Source: Entophlyctis helioformis
Taxonomy: Eukaryota > Chytridiomycota > Chytridiomycetes > Chytridiales > Chytriomycetaceae
DNA length: 64,000 nucleotides
Assembly: GCA_025526915.1 (NCBI GenBank)
Contig: JAHLKH010000028.1
Location: forward strand, 62,001-126,000
Reading direction: 5' to 3'
The notes beneath the pieces are model-generated. The model did not search any database. It was not told where the DNA came from and saw nothing but the letters and a program-made list of their open reading frames with translations. The translations under genes and the position numbers were made by a program. Shown here in pieces: positions 11,755 through 22,260 of the stretch (position 1 is its first letter; each line of letters opens with the position of its first letter).

Positions 11755-14700
11755 TCACGCAGATGTGTATTGATGATGCATATGGATGGCTGGGAAGGAA
11801 GGGATGCTGGATGCTGATGGTGGTGCCTCGCCAGTCATGGGCGATTGCGTGGACGGGAGCGTGACTGACCGGCCAACCGACAAGAGCGCGTTGATTCCGC
11901 TCGTGCTGGCAATGCTGCTTGAACTGCTCGTCCGACGGCTGGCAAGGCTCGCAACACTTGCGTTGGAAAACATGCTGCCAATGACGGAACTGCCAAGCAA
12001 GCTGGCCGGATCCATTGGTATGCGTCGTGGCCAAGATGCACTGCTGCTCGTACCCGTCGTGCTTCCTGCCATCTCGCCAGTCGCACGGCGGCCAAGGGCA
12101 TCGTTGCCCGTCAAGGCAGAAAGGGCTCAATGCTCGATCCAGACGGCGAAATCCGCTTTGCGCCAACAGCAACACCAAGCGTGCCGCGAAAGTCCAGAAT
12201 TGCAGCTCATGCTGCACTTTGGGTTCTCGCACGGCAACCACAATGCGCGACGCATCGCACTGCAGCGACAGGATCGGGCCGAGGTTAAGCGCAATCTTGT
12301 GCACGAGCGCGCCAGTCTCGAGACTCCAGACAAAGACCGTCTCTTCCCAACCGCCGCTGATGAGATAGTCGCGGTTCAAATCGATGGTCTTGATCCACTC
12401 GGTGTGGCCGGTGATGACCTGCAGACACGAGCCGCTGTCCAGATCCCATTCTGCCAAGCAAACACCCGCCGTCAGTCGTCAAGATCGAATTGCATGGGAA
12501 ACCAACGAATGCGAGTCACGCACTTCTGATGGTCCGATCCAGCGACCCACTGTACAAGGAGCGGCCGGATGCTCTCAGACACGTGACAGCCTGTGTGTGG
12601 CCCTTGAGTGTCGTGATGCACTGCCCGCCGCGCGTGTTCCAGATCTTGATGGCCGAGTCAGTCGAGCCAGACGCCAGCCGCGAGTTGTCGTCAAAGAGTG
12701 CCAGACAGTAGATGTCACCTTTGTGCCCCTTCATCTCGTGCACCAACGTCACGCTTCGTTCGGTAGTGGTTTTCGGCCCCTTGTCTTTGCGTCGCCGGCC
12801 AAACATGGATCGTGCTGTCTGAGCCTTGGCGTCTCGTTCGATACGATCATGACTGCTGCTGGACGGCGGTGTCGAGCCTGCCGTGTCTGTTGCGAATGAA
12901 GTTGGCGGTGTTGACTGGCGTGCTTGGGCTTCTTGCGGAGGTTTGCTGCGAGAGCCTCTGCCGAGCCGCCAGAATCTCGACTTTGGCGGCTGGCTCGGAT
13001 CGTTTGCTGGATCGGCATCTGTGAGTTGCTGCTCTCCTTGATGATCGCCTTGTGGAGGCTGCCGCCCGTCAGAAGCCGAACTTGACGTATGGCTATTATT
13101 GTGATGCGTTTGCTGTGCTTGCAGACTGGCCGGTTTCGGCGGGAGTGGTGGTGGCTGTTTCCGCTGATGTGCCTGCACATGACTCTTGACTTGCCGTGAT
13201 GGTGACGAATGACTGTGCTTGCCAACCTTTTGCTTTGCTTTGCCGTCCTTGCCAGTGCCAGAGACACGACTGTGCGACTGTGGATCCGTGGTCGTCTCGG
13301 TGGATATCTTGTACAGACGGATCAGACGATCAAAGCCAGCCGTGACCACGTGCGTGCTGTCGACAAGATGTATGCACGAGACGCCGCCTTTGTGCGCGTT
13401 CTTGAGATGCGACAGTTTCTGGCCAGTGAATGCATTCCAGAAAACGAGTTCTCCTGACGTGTCGGCGGAAATGAGCATGCCCTCGGCAGCAGGCGACAGA
13501 GCCATGCACATTATGGGCGACTGGTGGCTGTTTGTGAAGGAGATGCTTGGCACGAGTGCTTGGCTTGGCGCGAGAGTCCAGAACAGCGGCGAGTCAATCT
13601 GGAAGAGATCGACGCGATGCTCGCGTGTGCCAACGACAATCTGCTCGGCATCAAAGCAGAAGCTGGCCGTGTGCCATGCAAGGTCAGTTTCCGTGTGGCA
13701 GGTATGTGGCAAAACAAACGCATGTCGATCTGAACATACCACGTTATTGCATCGGTGGATGCAGTCGCCTCTATGACGTATCGTTTATGCTGTCCTTGTG
13801 CCCAGTTGCGGCGTCTGATCGCATGCTGCACAAAGATGGCGCGCCACTTGAAGCTGTCTGCATACACAGCATGGTCTTCTGGCAAGAGGTCTTCGAATCC
13901 GGGGCTGTCCAGAATGCCAGCATCCAAACAATGCGCTTGCCACAGCTGGGATCAAGAGCAATCGTGCGCCACAGCCGGCTGATGCGTGAGCTGTTGGCGA
14001 GCGTGGATGGACTCAGGTGCGACAGGATTTGGCGTGCGACCGACAGAGGGATGCGCAGAGATTGGGGCCCAAAGAGGAGGAGCCCAGCTTCCTGCACCGA
14101 TCTGCGCTGCAGCAGACTCTGCGACGCTTCGTCCATCTGAGCAGCTGATGCTGGCAGACTGCCAGGATGCTCATGCATAGGAGGGAGCCTTCCATCGACC
14201 ATGCTAGCCGCGCCAGTGCCTGCACCTCCGCTGCCAGACCCGCCGTCAATGGACGATCGCGAAGCGCTCATGAGTGTCCGAGACGATGACAGCTTATCAA
14301 TAAAGCTGTGGCTGGCAACATCCGCTCATGCGTCAGTCCATCCTAGCCAGTTCGGTGCAGACCGGAGCAAGCGGCGTGGCTTACAGGCTGGGCCATTTTC
14401 CAGTGACGGCAGTTGGGCACGTCTCAGCGAGTGCTGGCGCAGAGGAAACGTGTTGTTGCGATGCGACAGGTCGCCGAGCGAAGACGCGGTTGTCGCTGGC
14501 GTTGGAGTGGCGCCAGATCCAGATATCGTGTCGTTGCTGCCGAGCTCGTGTGAGTTCATGTCAGACGCAAATGGCTTTGCTGGCAGCGACGAGACTGTGC
14601 CCTTGCCGTCGAGCTCTGCGTTGCCACCGCTGGCGTTGCTGCCATCTTGAAGCTCTTGAACCTGCTCTTTGGTGGCCGCATCATGAACATGGGGCCATCC

Positions 14701-14915
14701 GTCTTGCCATGAGGCTTGCTCGCGTTCTCTAGCGTCGCTGCTGCTGCTCGTGAGTCGACGTGAACAGCTGCCGCCGAAGCATTGTCTGCTGCCGTGTTGC
14801 AGCCTCTCGCCGCGTTGGTGGCGGAGGGCTGAGCGGGCGCCACGGTCGCACTCGAGTCACCCTTGTTCAGCCGCATCAGCACGCCTGGGTCGTGGCGAGA
14901 TGTACCGGCCGACAT
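11755..14915 (-). CDS. F-box/WD40-repeat protein (likely SCF substrate adaptor)
   Basis: Exons 14915-13740, 13662-12524 and 12450-11755. An F-box lies around 14120-13820 (IPLSVARQILSHLSPSTLANSSRISRLWRTIALD), then WD40 blades: DAEQIVVGTREHRVDLFQI, GMLISADTSGELVFWN, HLVDSTHVVTAGFDRLIRLY, a low-complexity basic/Ser linker, DNSRLASGSTDSAIKIWN, SGRSLYSGSLDRTIR, NRDYLISGGWEETVFVWS. Such proteins recruit substrates to SCF ubiquitin ligases. The start is ambiguous: ATG at 14915 opens a Ser/Thr/Ala-rich extension that needs a one-base correction near 14745 and is then separated from the F-box ORF only by one in-frame TGA (14326-14328); otherwise translation starts at ATG 14271. Further single-base breaks occur near 13940, 12200 and 12113. 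The terminal codons lie at a perfect donor (GC|GTGAGT) that could splice in phase into the kinesin. Confidence 0.7.
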
Positions 14916-14995
14916 GCCTCGCCAAGATCGATCAGTGTCGGTGAAGATGCCTTTATGGTCGCAACTCCGCCGTGGTTTCCCACCGCCCCGCCATC
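14916..14995. promoter_or_regulatory. Very short divergent intergenic region
   Basis: If the F-box/WD40 gene begins at 14915, only 80 bases separate it from the Bin3-type gene starting at 14996, implying a shared bidirectional promoter. If it begins at 14271 the shared space is about 725 bases. No specific motif was recognised. Confidence 0.3.
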
Positions 14996-16273
14996 ATGTC
15001 AAACGGCAACCCGTACCTTGCACACCTGGACGGCGCAGGCTCGGCAGCGGGCAGAGAGCGGCAGGCAGACAAGACGCAGCGTCTGGGCGGCTGGCGCAGA
15101 CATACACAGCCGGCAGCACCGTACAGACGGCCCGCACAGCAACCGCACCACCAGCCGCGCGAGCCGCCAGCGCCAGTAGCAGCCAAGCCCAAGCGGCCCG
15201 TGTTCACGTATGGCAACTACGAGCACTACTACGGGTACAGAGACAGTGGCAGCCGACTCGACCCACGGCTGGCTGTGCTGGATGCGATGCTGTTCCAGGG
15301 CAAGCGGGTGCTGGACATTGGATGCAATGCTGGGCTTCTGACTGTGTCCATAGCGATGCTGTTTGGCCCTGCTGTCGTTGAAGGTGTCGACATTGATCCG
15401 ACGCTGGTGCGCAAGGCTCGAGCGCATCTGGCGTATCGCTCGTCGTGCGTGCAGCCGATCCGTGCCAGCGGGCACGAGACTCGGACAGACGGCAGTGGAG
15501 AGCAAGCGGTGGGCGATCAAGAAGTGGGCGATGCTGGCGAGATCGACTACGACTACTTTCCAGCAAGCTGTGCGGCGATGTTTGGCACGCTGCCCATCGT
15601 CATGCACGAGTCGCTGCTGAACGGCATGTTTCCTGGATCCGACAGCGGTGCCCAGGAAGCAGCCAAGGGAAACCCCAACACCAACAGTAGCAGTAGCATC
15701 GCCACAACAGCAGTCGAGACGTTGATGGATGCAATCGATGCAGATCAGCCAGCAGATGCAACCGACTACATTCTGGACGCCAAGTCATCGCCGCCCTTTC
15801 CGTCCAACATCCGGTTCCGTTGCGGCAACTGGCTGTACGAGCCACCGCCACGCTCCAATGATGCGCGATACCACACGATCCTCGCTCTGAGCATCACGAA
15901 ATGGATCCACCTCAACTGGGGCGACGCTGGCCTGTGCTCCTTTTTCTCCCGCTGCTACGACGCCCTTTTGCCTGGCGGACACCTCGTTCTCGAGCCGCAG
16001 CCTTTCGATTCGTATGGCAAACGCTCCAACCTCACGCCAGACATGCACAAGCATTATGCGAACATCAAGCTGCGGCCAGAGATGTTTGCCGCGCACCTGT
16101 TGAGCAGTCGCGTGGGGTTCCGCTCCATGTCGCAGGTCGCGTTTGTCGAGAGTGCTGCAGCAAGTGACGGGGACGCGAGCGTGCCCATGACCAAGACACA
16201 GAAGCGCAAGAACAAGGCGCTGGCAAAGAGGACACGTGGGTTTGCACGGCCTGTTTATGTGTTTGTCAAATGA
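14996..16273 (+). CDS. Bin3-type RNA 5'-gamma-phosphate methyltransferase (MEPCE/Bmc1-like)
   Basis: 425 aa, intronless, ATG at 14996 (MSNGNPYLAHLDG). The family caps Pol III RNAs with a monomethyl phosphate (7SK in animals) and in fission yeast joins telomerase and U6 RNPs. Hallmarks: the Bin3 signature YGNYEHYYGYR near residue 75, SAM motif I VLDIGCNAGLLTVSIA, VEGVDIDPTLVRKA, the KWIHLNWGDAGL block near residue 300, and GGHLVLEPQPFDSYGKR. A Ser/Thr/Asn-rich insert of about 90 residues separates motif II from the catalytic block. The C-terminus is basic (KRKNKALAKRTRGF). It is divergent from the F-box/WD40 gene and converges on the next minus-strand gene. Its functional partner LARP7 is encoded at 50.0-52.1 kb. 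Confidence 0.92.
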   Translation: MSNGNPYLAHLDGAGSAAGRERQADKTQRLGGWRRHTQPAAPYRRPAQQPHHQPREPPAPVAAKPKRPVFTYGNYEHYYGYRDSGSRLDPRLAVLDAMLFQGKRVLDIGCNAGLLTVSIAMLFGPAVVEGVDIDPTLVRKARAHLAYRSSCVQPIRASGHETRTDGSGEQAVGDQEVGDAGEIDYDYFPASCAAMFGTLPIVMHESLLNGMFPGSDSGAQEAAKGNPNTNSSSSIATTAVETLMDAIDADQPADATDYILDAKSSPPFPSNIRFRCGNWLYEPPPRSNDARYHTILALSITKWIHLNWGDAGLCSFFSRCYDALLPGGHLVLEPQPFDSYGKRSNLTPDMHKHYANIKLRPEMFAAHLLSSRVGFRSMSQVAFVESAAASDGDASVPMTKTQKRKNKALAKRTRGFARPVYVFVK

Positions 16274-16358
16274 ACGTCCAGTGCGGCATGTGTCGTTTCC
16301 GTGCCTCCCCTCGCTCGCTTTATCCATGCCTGCTCATTCCCGCCACCGGGCAGCAGGA

Positions 16359-17771
16359 TCAGTAGTGTCGCACCCAGGTTTGGCTGCCCTCGGCTTCAAT
16401 CACCAATGCCGGCATCTTGGGCAGTGCGCTCGGACTCCCCTGCGAACTACCTGCCCCACTGGAGCCACCTGCCCGCTCCTGCACAAGATCAGCCGTCGAT
16501 GTCGCAACGGCGTACAGCGCTCGTGGCGTGCGCAGATCGCTGCTCGATCCCGTGTTTTGCAGGATCTTGTACGATCGCCGACCGAACCTCGGCGGCAACA
16601 ACGCCGCATCGCCACTCGCTGTGCCTGCTGCTGGTCCTGACTGGTTGAAGCGCCGGTCGTAGTGGCTCCGCGTGTATTCGGCGGATCCTAGCGGCAGAAC
16701 GTTGTGTGTCTCTGTGGCGTGGTTGACATGTTTGTGCTGGGCGGTGACCGGCGGTAGCGGCTTGCTTGCCGCCTGGTCTTGTCCGTGGTGCTCTGGTGCT
16801 GCATCGCTCTGAGCGGCGTGGGGTTGCTGTGACGACGGTTGCAGTTGTGGCTGTGGTTGGCGCTCGTCGGTGTTGCCTGACGGCTCGGCGCTCTTGGCAG
16901 CAGACAACGCATTCATAGCGATCGCCTCGAGCTTGCGCGGGATGTCTGTGCACATGGTTGGGTCGAAGCTGTTGTTCTTGAGGTACAGTCGCGTTGCTCT
17001 GACTGCCGTCCGATGCTGCCCACTCACCAAAGCAGGTCAGTACGCGTCCGCCTATCCGTACACACGCAAGATGGCGGCTGGCAGCATCCTCCTCGACATA
17101 CCATAGCCTTTGCATCGTCAGCAGCAAGTTTGCGACCGCCGTCCGTCTGATGGTACTCGAGCGTGATAGGATTGTAGTGCACGCTGTGCGACCCGAGCTT
17201 GCTCCGCGAGTGCTTGCCCTTCCACAGCTCTTCGTTCTTGACGTACTCTTTGGACATGTTCTCCCAGCGCTCCTTTTCAATCGACGAGAGCCACTCGCGT
17301 TTGAAGTCCTTCCGGTCTTGGATCTTGTCGCGTTTGGCCTGCAGCCGCAGCTTTTCGTGTTTCGCCACGTCGCCACGTACCGCTCTGCCTCTGTCAGTGT
17401 GGTTGGCATGGAGCATGAGACGCCAGGCACGGCGTTACGCGTCAGTCTTGGTGTGGCGGGGTGGAACGTGTGGTGCTTCCTGTACAGCCAGCAAGGAAGC
17501 CAGCCAGCAGAGCCAGCCAGCCAGCCAGCCGGTCGGTCGGTAAGCCACCTTTGGGATACGCCATGGGACCGCCAAACTTGAAAACGCCATCGCTCGTGTT
17601 GCGCGAGTTATTGCCGACACGAGGCTGGCGCGGCAGAGTGTTGACGTCAATGGCCGGCCCAGGGAGCGCCGCGAACCTGTGCTCGTCGCGAGAGAACTGG
17701 TGCGACTCGAGGCCAGCGATCTTGTCCGTGACCGTCTTGACTCTGGGCTGTTTCGACCGTGACTGTGGCAT
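16359..17771 (-). CDS. Uncharacterised charged protein with conserved central block
   Basis: Three exons (17771-17549, 17388-17102, 17015-16359) join in phase to about 388 aa starting MPQSRSKQPRVKTVTDKIAG. The middle is highly charged and helical (KRDKIQDRKDFKREWLSSI, EKERWENMSKEYVKNEELW) and continues into HYNPITLEYHQTDGGRKLAA and VRATRLYLKNNSFDPTMC. The C-terminal half is Gln/Pro/Ser-rich and probably disordered. The central block looks conserved and resembles short cilium-associated proteins in style, but I cannot name the family; a flagellar role is speculation. The first intron is full of CCAG/CAGC tetranucleotide repeats. Confidence 0.65.
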
Positions 17772-17849
17772 TGGCGCTTATAGACGAGGAGCGATTGGAG
17801 AGTCTGGAGAGTGGACAAACCCGACCAAATTTATTGTCTGGTTGCATGA

Positions 17850-19254
17850 TCATCTACGCTTGTATAGGCACGGCTTGAGCTTGAGCTTGTCAAGCGCAGA
17901 TCCGGATCCGGACCCAGCAGACGTTGCAGCAGGCTGAGCAGTGTCTTGGCCCCGCTTCCCGCCCTTTCCGCCCTTTCCGCCCTTTCCGCTCTTGTCTGCC
18001 TGGGCAGCGTTTCCATCCTTTGCATTGTGTCCGCCCTTGGCATTGCCCGTCTTGGTGAACTCGACAATCACAAACATCTTGTTGGACGAGTCCTGCGACC
18101 GCACCAACGCATTAGTGCCAAGCCACGAGACGCGACGAGCAGCCAGCAGTACCTTTTTGGTCAGCTTGAATCCCATGCTCGCAATGCCGTCAATGAACTG
18201 GTCCAGGTTCTCGATGCGGCTAATGACTTCTGCGATCTTGAGCTGGCCACTACGTGCGTGTCAGTGTCCAGTGTCAGTGTCAGGTATCTGTTGGATGCCT
18301 CGCCATCACATGCCACAAGGCCGCGCACCCAGTCTTTAGGATCCTGTGGCCCTCGCGCAGAAAGTCGGCAAAGTTGGTGCCCATGAGCGACAAGCAAAAC
18401 ACAACCACATCAACCGTCGACGCCTTGAGCGGCACATGGGCAATATCACACGCCGTGATGAGCTCGTTGCCGGCGATCAGGTCAAACGAATGCACCGTCA
18501 TGGTGGCATTGAGGGTGGCCGCGAGAACAGCCTCGCCGCAGCCCATGTCGGCAATGACCGTGCCGGCGGGCTTGTGCTTGAGGTCGCTGATGAACACGTC
18601 GACCGGGTTGGCTGGCCAGTCTTTGACCTGCGAGCTGAACCCGTCGTGGTACTGGCCAGACATGGACACCGAGTGATCGGGCATGTCAGATCCTGATGGG
18701 GGGCGGTCCAGTGATGGAAAGCAGGCATGCGAGGGCATCAAGAGGCGGAGAGGCCTACAATGCGGAAGAGCTCTGGCTGGGCTTTGAAGAGCCGCACGGC
18801 TTCGTCGCTTTCGGTCGTGTACAGACGCTCGTTGATCCACCTGAACTTGGATCCAGCCAGCTTGCGCTGCATCTCGGCCTGCATCTTGGAGAATCCGGCT
18901 GTTGAGGCAGCCGGAGCAGCAGAGGCAGTGGATGCGGCAGCAGGTGCGGTCTTCTTGGATGCTCTGTTGGACTGCGATGCGACTGGCGCAGGTGTGGTCG
19001 ACGGCTTCTTCTTTGCATTCGCGGCAGATGGCTTTTGGGCTGCCACAGCGGGCTTGGATGCTGCTGGCTTCTGCTGCGGCTCTGCAGGTGTCTTGACGCC
19101 GCCCGATGCCAGCAGCTTCTTGGCTTCTTCGGCCTTGCGCAGTGCCTGTGCGTCGAGCGACGCATGCAAGTGTCAGCCAGCCTCTCGCTGCAGCAAGCCA
19201 CGCTGCATCAACCACCTCTCGCAGCTTTTGTTTTTGCTGGCTTGCTCGGTTCAT
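17850..19254 (-). CDS. RRP8: 25S/28S rRNA adenine-N1 methyltransferase RRP8 (NML-like)
   Basis: Four exons: 19254-19216, 19145-18759, 18651-18329, 18249-17850, all in phase. A 13-residue first exon (MNRASQQKQKLRE) precedes an Ala/Pro/Lys-rich N-terminal region, then the RRP8 core: GSKFRWINERLYT, YHDGFSSQVKDWPANPVD, SAM motif IADMGCGEAVLAA, FDLIAGNELITACDIAHVPL, VVFCLSLMGTNFADFLREG and the terminal LKLKPCLYKRR typical of the family. It methylates an adenine in helix 25.1 of large-subunit rRNA in the nucleolus. A (GGK)n-type Gly/Lys repeat is inserted near the C-terminus. Tail-to-head with UTP6, another nucleolar factor, only about 45 bases away. Confidence 0.93.
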
Positions 19255-19299
19255 CGCAGTGGATATCGACAGGAAAGGCAGGAATATCAACGTTCGCTT

Positions 19300-21897
19300 T
19301 TATTGCTTCATGGACTGGAAGACGGTCTCGAGCTCGTCCTTGTCGTCCACCTCCTTGCCCGCCAGCCAGTACAGCTGGGCCGCCTTGGACGGATCCTTGG
19401 CCACCTCGAACGTGAACCGAATGTACCCGATCCACGTGTCCAGGTTCGACCGGTCGGCATTGACGGCCGACTCCCACAGCTTCTCGAGACCCGCCTTGGT
19501 GCGGTTGGCGTCTGCCGTCGTGGTCTCGGCCACCTCGCGCTGCCATTGCTGCATCTCCAGACGGATGCATGCCATAAAGAACGCGGTGGTCAGCGTGCTG
19601 CCTGTCTTGGCGAGCGCCGCACGCAGCTGGCGGAAGGGGGCGATGCCTTGGTGCTTGAAGGACCACTCCACATAGCGGATCTTGAGCTCGTCTTCGTGGG
19701 GCGTGCCGCCCAGGTTTTTGCGGGAGATGGCTGTCTTGAACGCCGTCTCAATCTCGCCCATGCCGGCACCCGACGCAACCAGAAACTCGGTGTACTTTTC
19801 CCAGACGGGCAGACTCTCGGCGCGGTCGACTACGGCAACCGCCTTGACAAATGCGTCCTTCTTGCTCTTGATCGTGGCGAGACGGTCAATGTGCTCCAGC
19901 CAGAGACGCGGCGAGGCCGGGTGCGCGACGAGTGCCTTTTCCAAAACAACCGTTGCATCGGCGTCGGATTCTGCAGAGCGCGACCAGTCGAGGAACATGT
20001 CCACACTGCAGTATCCGTCCTTCTGGGCAGCGTCATACGCGCGCCGGATCAGAATGTCAAAGTACCGGACCTGTCATTGGCAATCAACGAGGGGGCAAGT
20101 CAGTGGTCTGTGCTCCTAGCAACGATCAGGTGCCACCGTCTTACCAGGCTGTCCTCGTCAACAATGGCACGCTGCGCAGTCAAGAATGCAATGTAGTTGG
20201 ATGCAAGGCTCGTGGAGGCAGCAGCAGCGAGCAGCGCCTCGTACTCCTGTACAACGCTCTTGAGTGCGGCAGGGAACGCGGGGTCGCTGGCATCCATAAA
20301 GTCAAGGTGGCGCTCAGCGATCTTGGACAGCGCATCGGGGTTTGCGGAAAAGTCTTCGACAAGGCTCTCGTACGCCTCTTCCAAGCCCTTGGCCGATCCC
20401 TTGCCAAACTGCTTGTACACATTGATGAATTCGAAGCGGAAAGCCAGATCGTGCGGAACGACTGCAAGTGACGATGATGCATCCAAGCAGCGCGTCAGTG
20501 CCATTCGAGTCTCGGCAGTGGATGCGATCTGCACACTGGACCTACCCTTGATGGCGTTGCGGTAAATGGCACGGGGAATGAGAACGTCAAGAAGAGCAAT
20601 CTGAGCAGGAGTCAGGTCCTTCTTCTGGAGCAGACTGTCGGCAGTCACGTCCTTTGACTTGGAAATGACCTTGTCCTGCGCGTTTGAGCCCACGGATGAG
20701 TGAGCGTTGTCCGGTTCTGCAAGACAACGTGGCGCTCAGCTTACCTTTTCAACCACACCCGCTTCGAGCTCATCCTCGACATCCAGAGTCGGCACGTCAA
20801 CACCTGTTGCATCCTCGGCATCCTCGGCATCCTCGGCTGCGGCAGCTTCTTCTGAAACAGCCTCGCCGGTTTCCTCCTCGTCGCTGTCCTTCTCGTCAAC
20901 CTCCATCTCGTCCAGATCCTCCTTGAACAGCACACGCCGACGCTCCTTGAGCTTGTGCACCCACAGCAGCTCAAGCTTAAAGTACTCGAGCCACAGCTTC
21001 TTGTCCGTGGGGTTGATGCGGAGACCGCGCTGGAGAAGGACTGGGTAGCAACGAACGCGGCGTGCATGTCAGTCAAGTGTCTCGCGGGTTCTGGGATGAG
21101 CTCGTCAGCCACATGGAGACGATGGATACACACCTCGAGCAGACGCGACATCCGAGTTGTGCTCAAACTCCCATGCCGCAGCGAGGATCCAGAAGACGGC
21201 CTTTGTGGGATGCATCTGAATCGCGCTGTTTGTTGTTGGTCGTTGCCAGATCCACAGCGTCAGCAGCCAGACAGGCAGACCGGCAGACCAACAGACACCA
21301 CAACAGACAGATAGACAGACAGACGCACTTTGCAAAGCTCTTGCCAAGGGCCTTGACACTGCCCATGATCTTGCACCACTCAAAGTACTGCAGCCACAGC
21401 CGCACGTCGCCCTTGAACTTCTTGAGCGTCTTCTGGTACAGCGTGTGGATGCGGCGCACGATGCTGTAGTCGGACAGCGAGATGCCGAGACCGCCCTGCT
21501 CGGCGGGCCGGTCGAGGTTGAAGCGGTCCTTGCGCTTGCGACGCAGCTTCTCGAGATTGGTCTCGTACTCGATGTACTTGACAAAGTCGGCCTTTTTGGC
21601 GATGCGGCGGTGGATCGAGTACTCGAACGCAGTGCGTTTCTTGACAATGGCCTTGATTTCGAGCTGTCCCAGGGACGTTGGAGGGCAGTGGGTGTTAGTC
21701 GGCATGATCAAGACGCTGTCTGCATGGCTGTCTGCATGCATGCATGGACGGCTTGGGGATGGTTGCTGCTGCTGTTCGCCAGACGTCACAGGCAGACAGG
21801 CAGCAAACAAACACACCGCAGAAAAGACGCCCTTGCGCTCAAGGTCGTTCAGCTCGGGCAGCATGGCCTCGAGATGGAAATGCACTTGGTCGGCCAT
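19300..21897 (-). CDS. UTP6: U3 snoRNP / SSU processome protein UTP6 (HAT repeats)
   Basis: Six exons: 21897-21817, 21663-21329, 21225-21134, 21040-20745, 20675-20145, 20070-19300; phases agree and give 701 aa. Start MADQVHFHLEAMLPELNDL is the standard UTP6 N-terminus. HAT repeats follow: RRIAKKADFVKYIEYETNLE, LYQKTLKKFKGDVRLWLQYF, MHPTKAVFWILAAAWEFE, GLRINPTDKKLWLEYFKLEL. An acidic Glu/Asp/Ala tract (about residues 215-260) precedes the C-terminal HAT array (DMFLDWSRSAESDADATVVL, HPASPRLWLEHIDRL). UTP6 is a scaffold for 18S rRNA maturation in the nucleolus. In-frame ATGs further upstream exist but family alignment favours 21897. The introns carry GACA/CAGG repeats. Confidence 0.93.
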
Positions 21898-22260
21898 GGC
21901 TACTGCTGTTGGTGCTGCTGCTGTAGATGCTCTCGGTGCTCTTGGTGCTGCTCTTGGTGCGGCTTCTGCAGTTGGTCGCTGAGTTGCAGAAAAGAAATTT
22001 CTGCCCATGCATCTGCCGCCCCACACCAGCAGGCAATCGCTGCAACGAGTGGCCGCCGTGCGTGTCCGATGGACGGCACCAGCGGCAGCAGCAGCTCCAG
22101 ACAGCGCCGCGCCGGATCAGCAGCACTGCACTGGCGATGTGGTCCTGCATGCGCTTCCACGCACACTGCACGTCCTGCGGCACCAGGACTCATCCAGCGT
22201 GCGTTGCAGCCACCGCAGATGAACAGACCCGGCGGACGGAAGGCTGACTGGCGCTGTGTG

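Noticed and set aside
5947..14915. KIF21-type kinesin with C-terminal WD40 domain
   Set aside because: The WD40 region lies upstream, not downstream, of the motor, belongs to an F-box protein, and the motor and neck match kinesin-4 with its own tail.
18727..20196. 489-codon plus-strand open frame
   Set aside because: Antisense of RRP8 and UTP6 exons, both of which show unmistakable family motifs on the minus strand.
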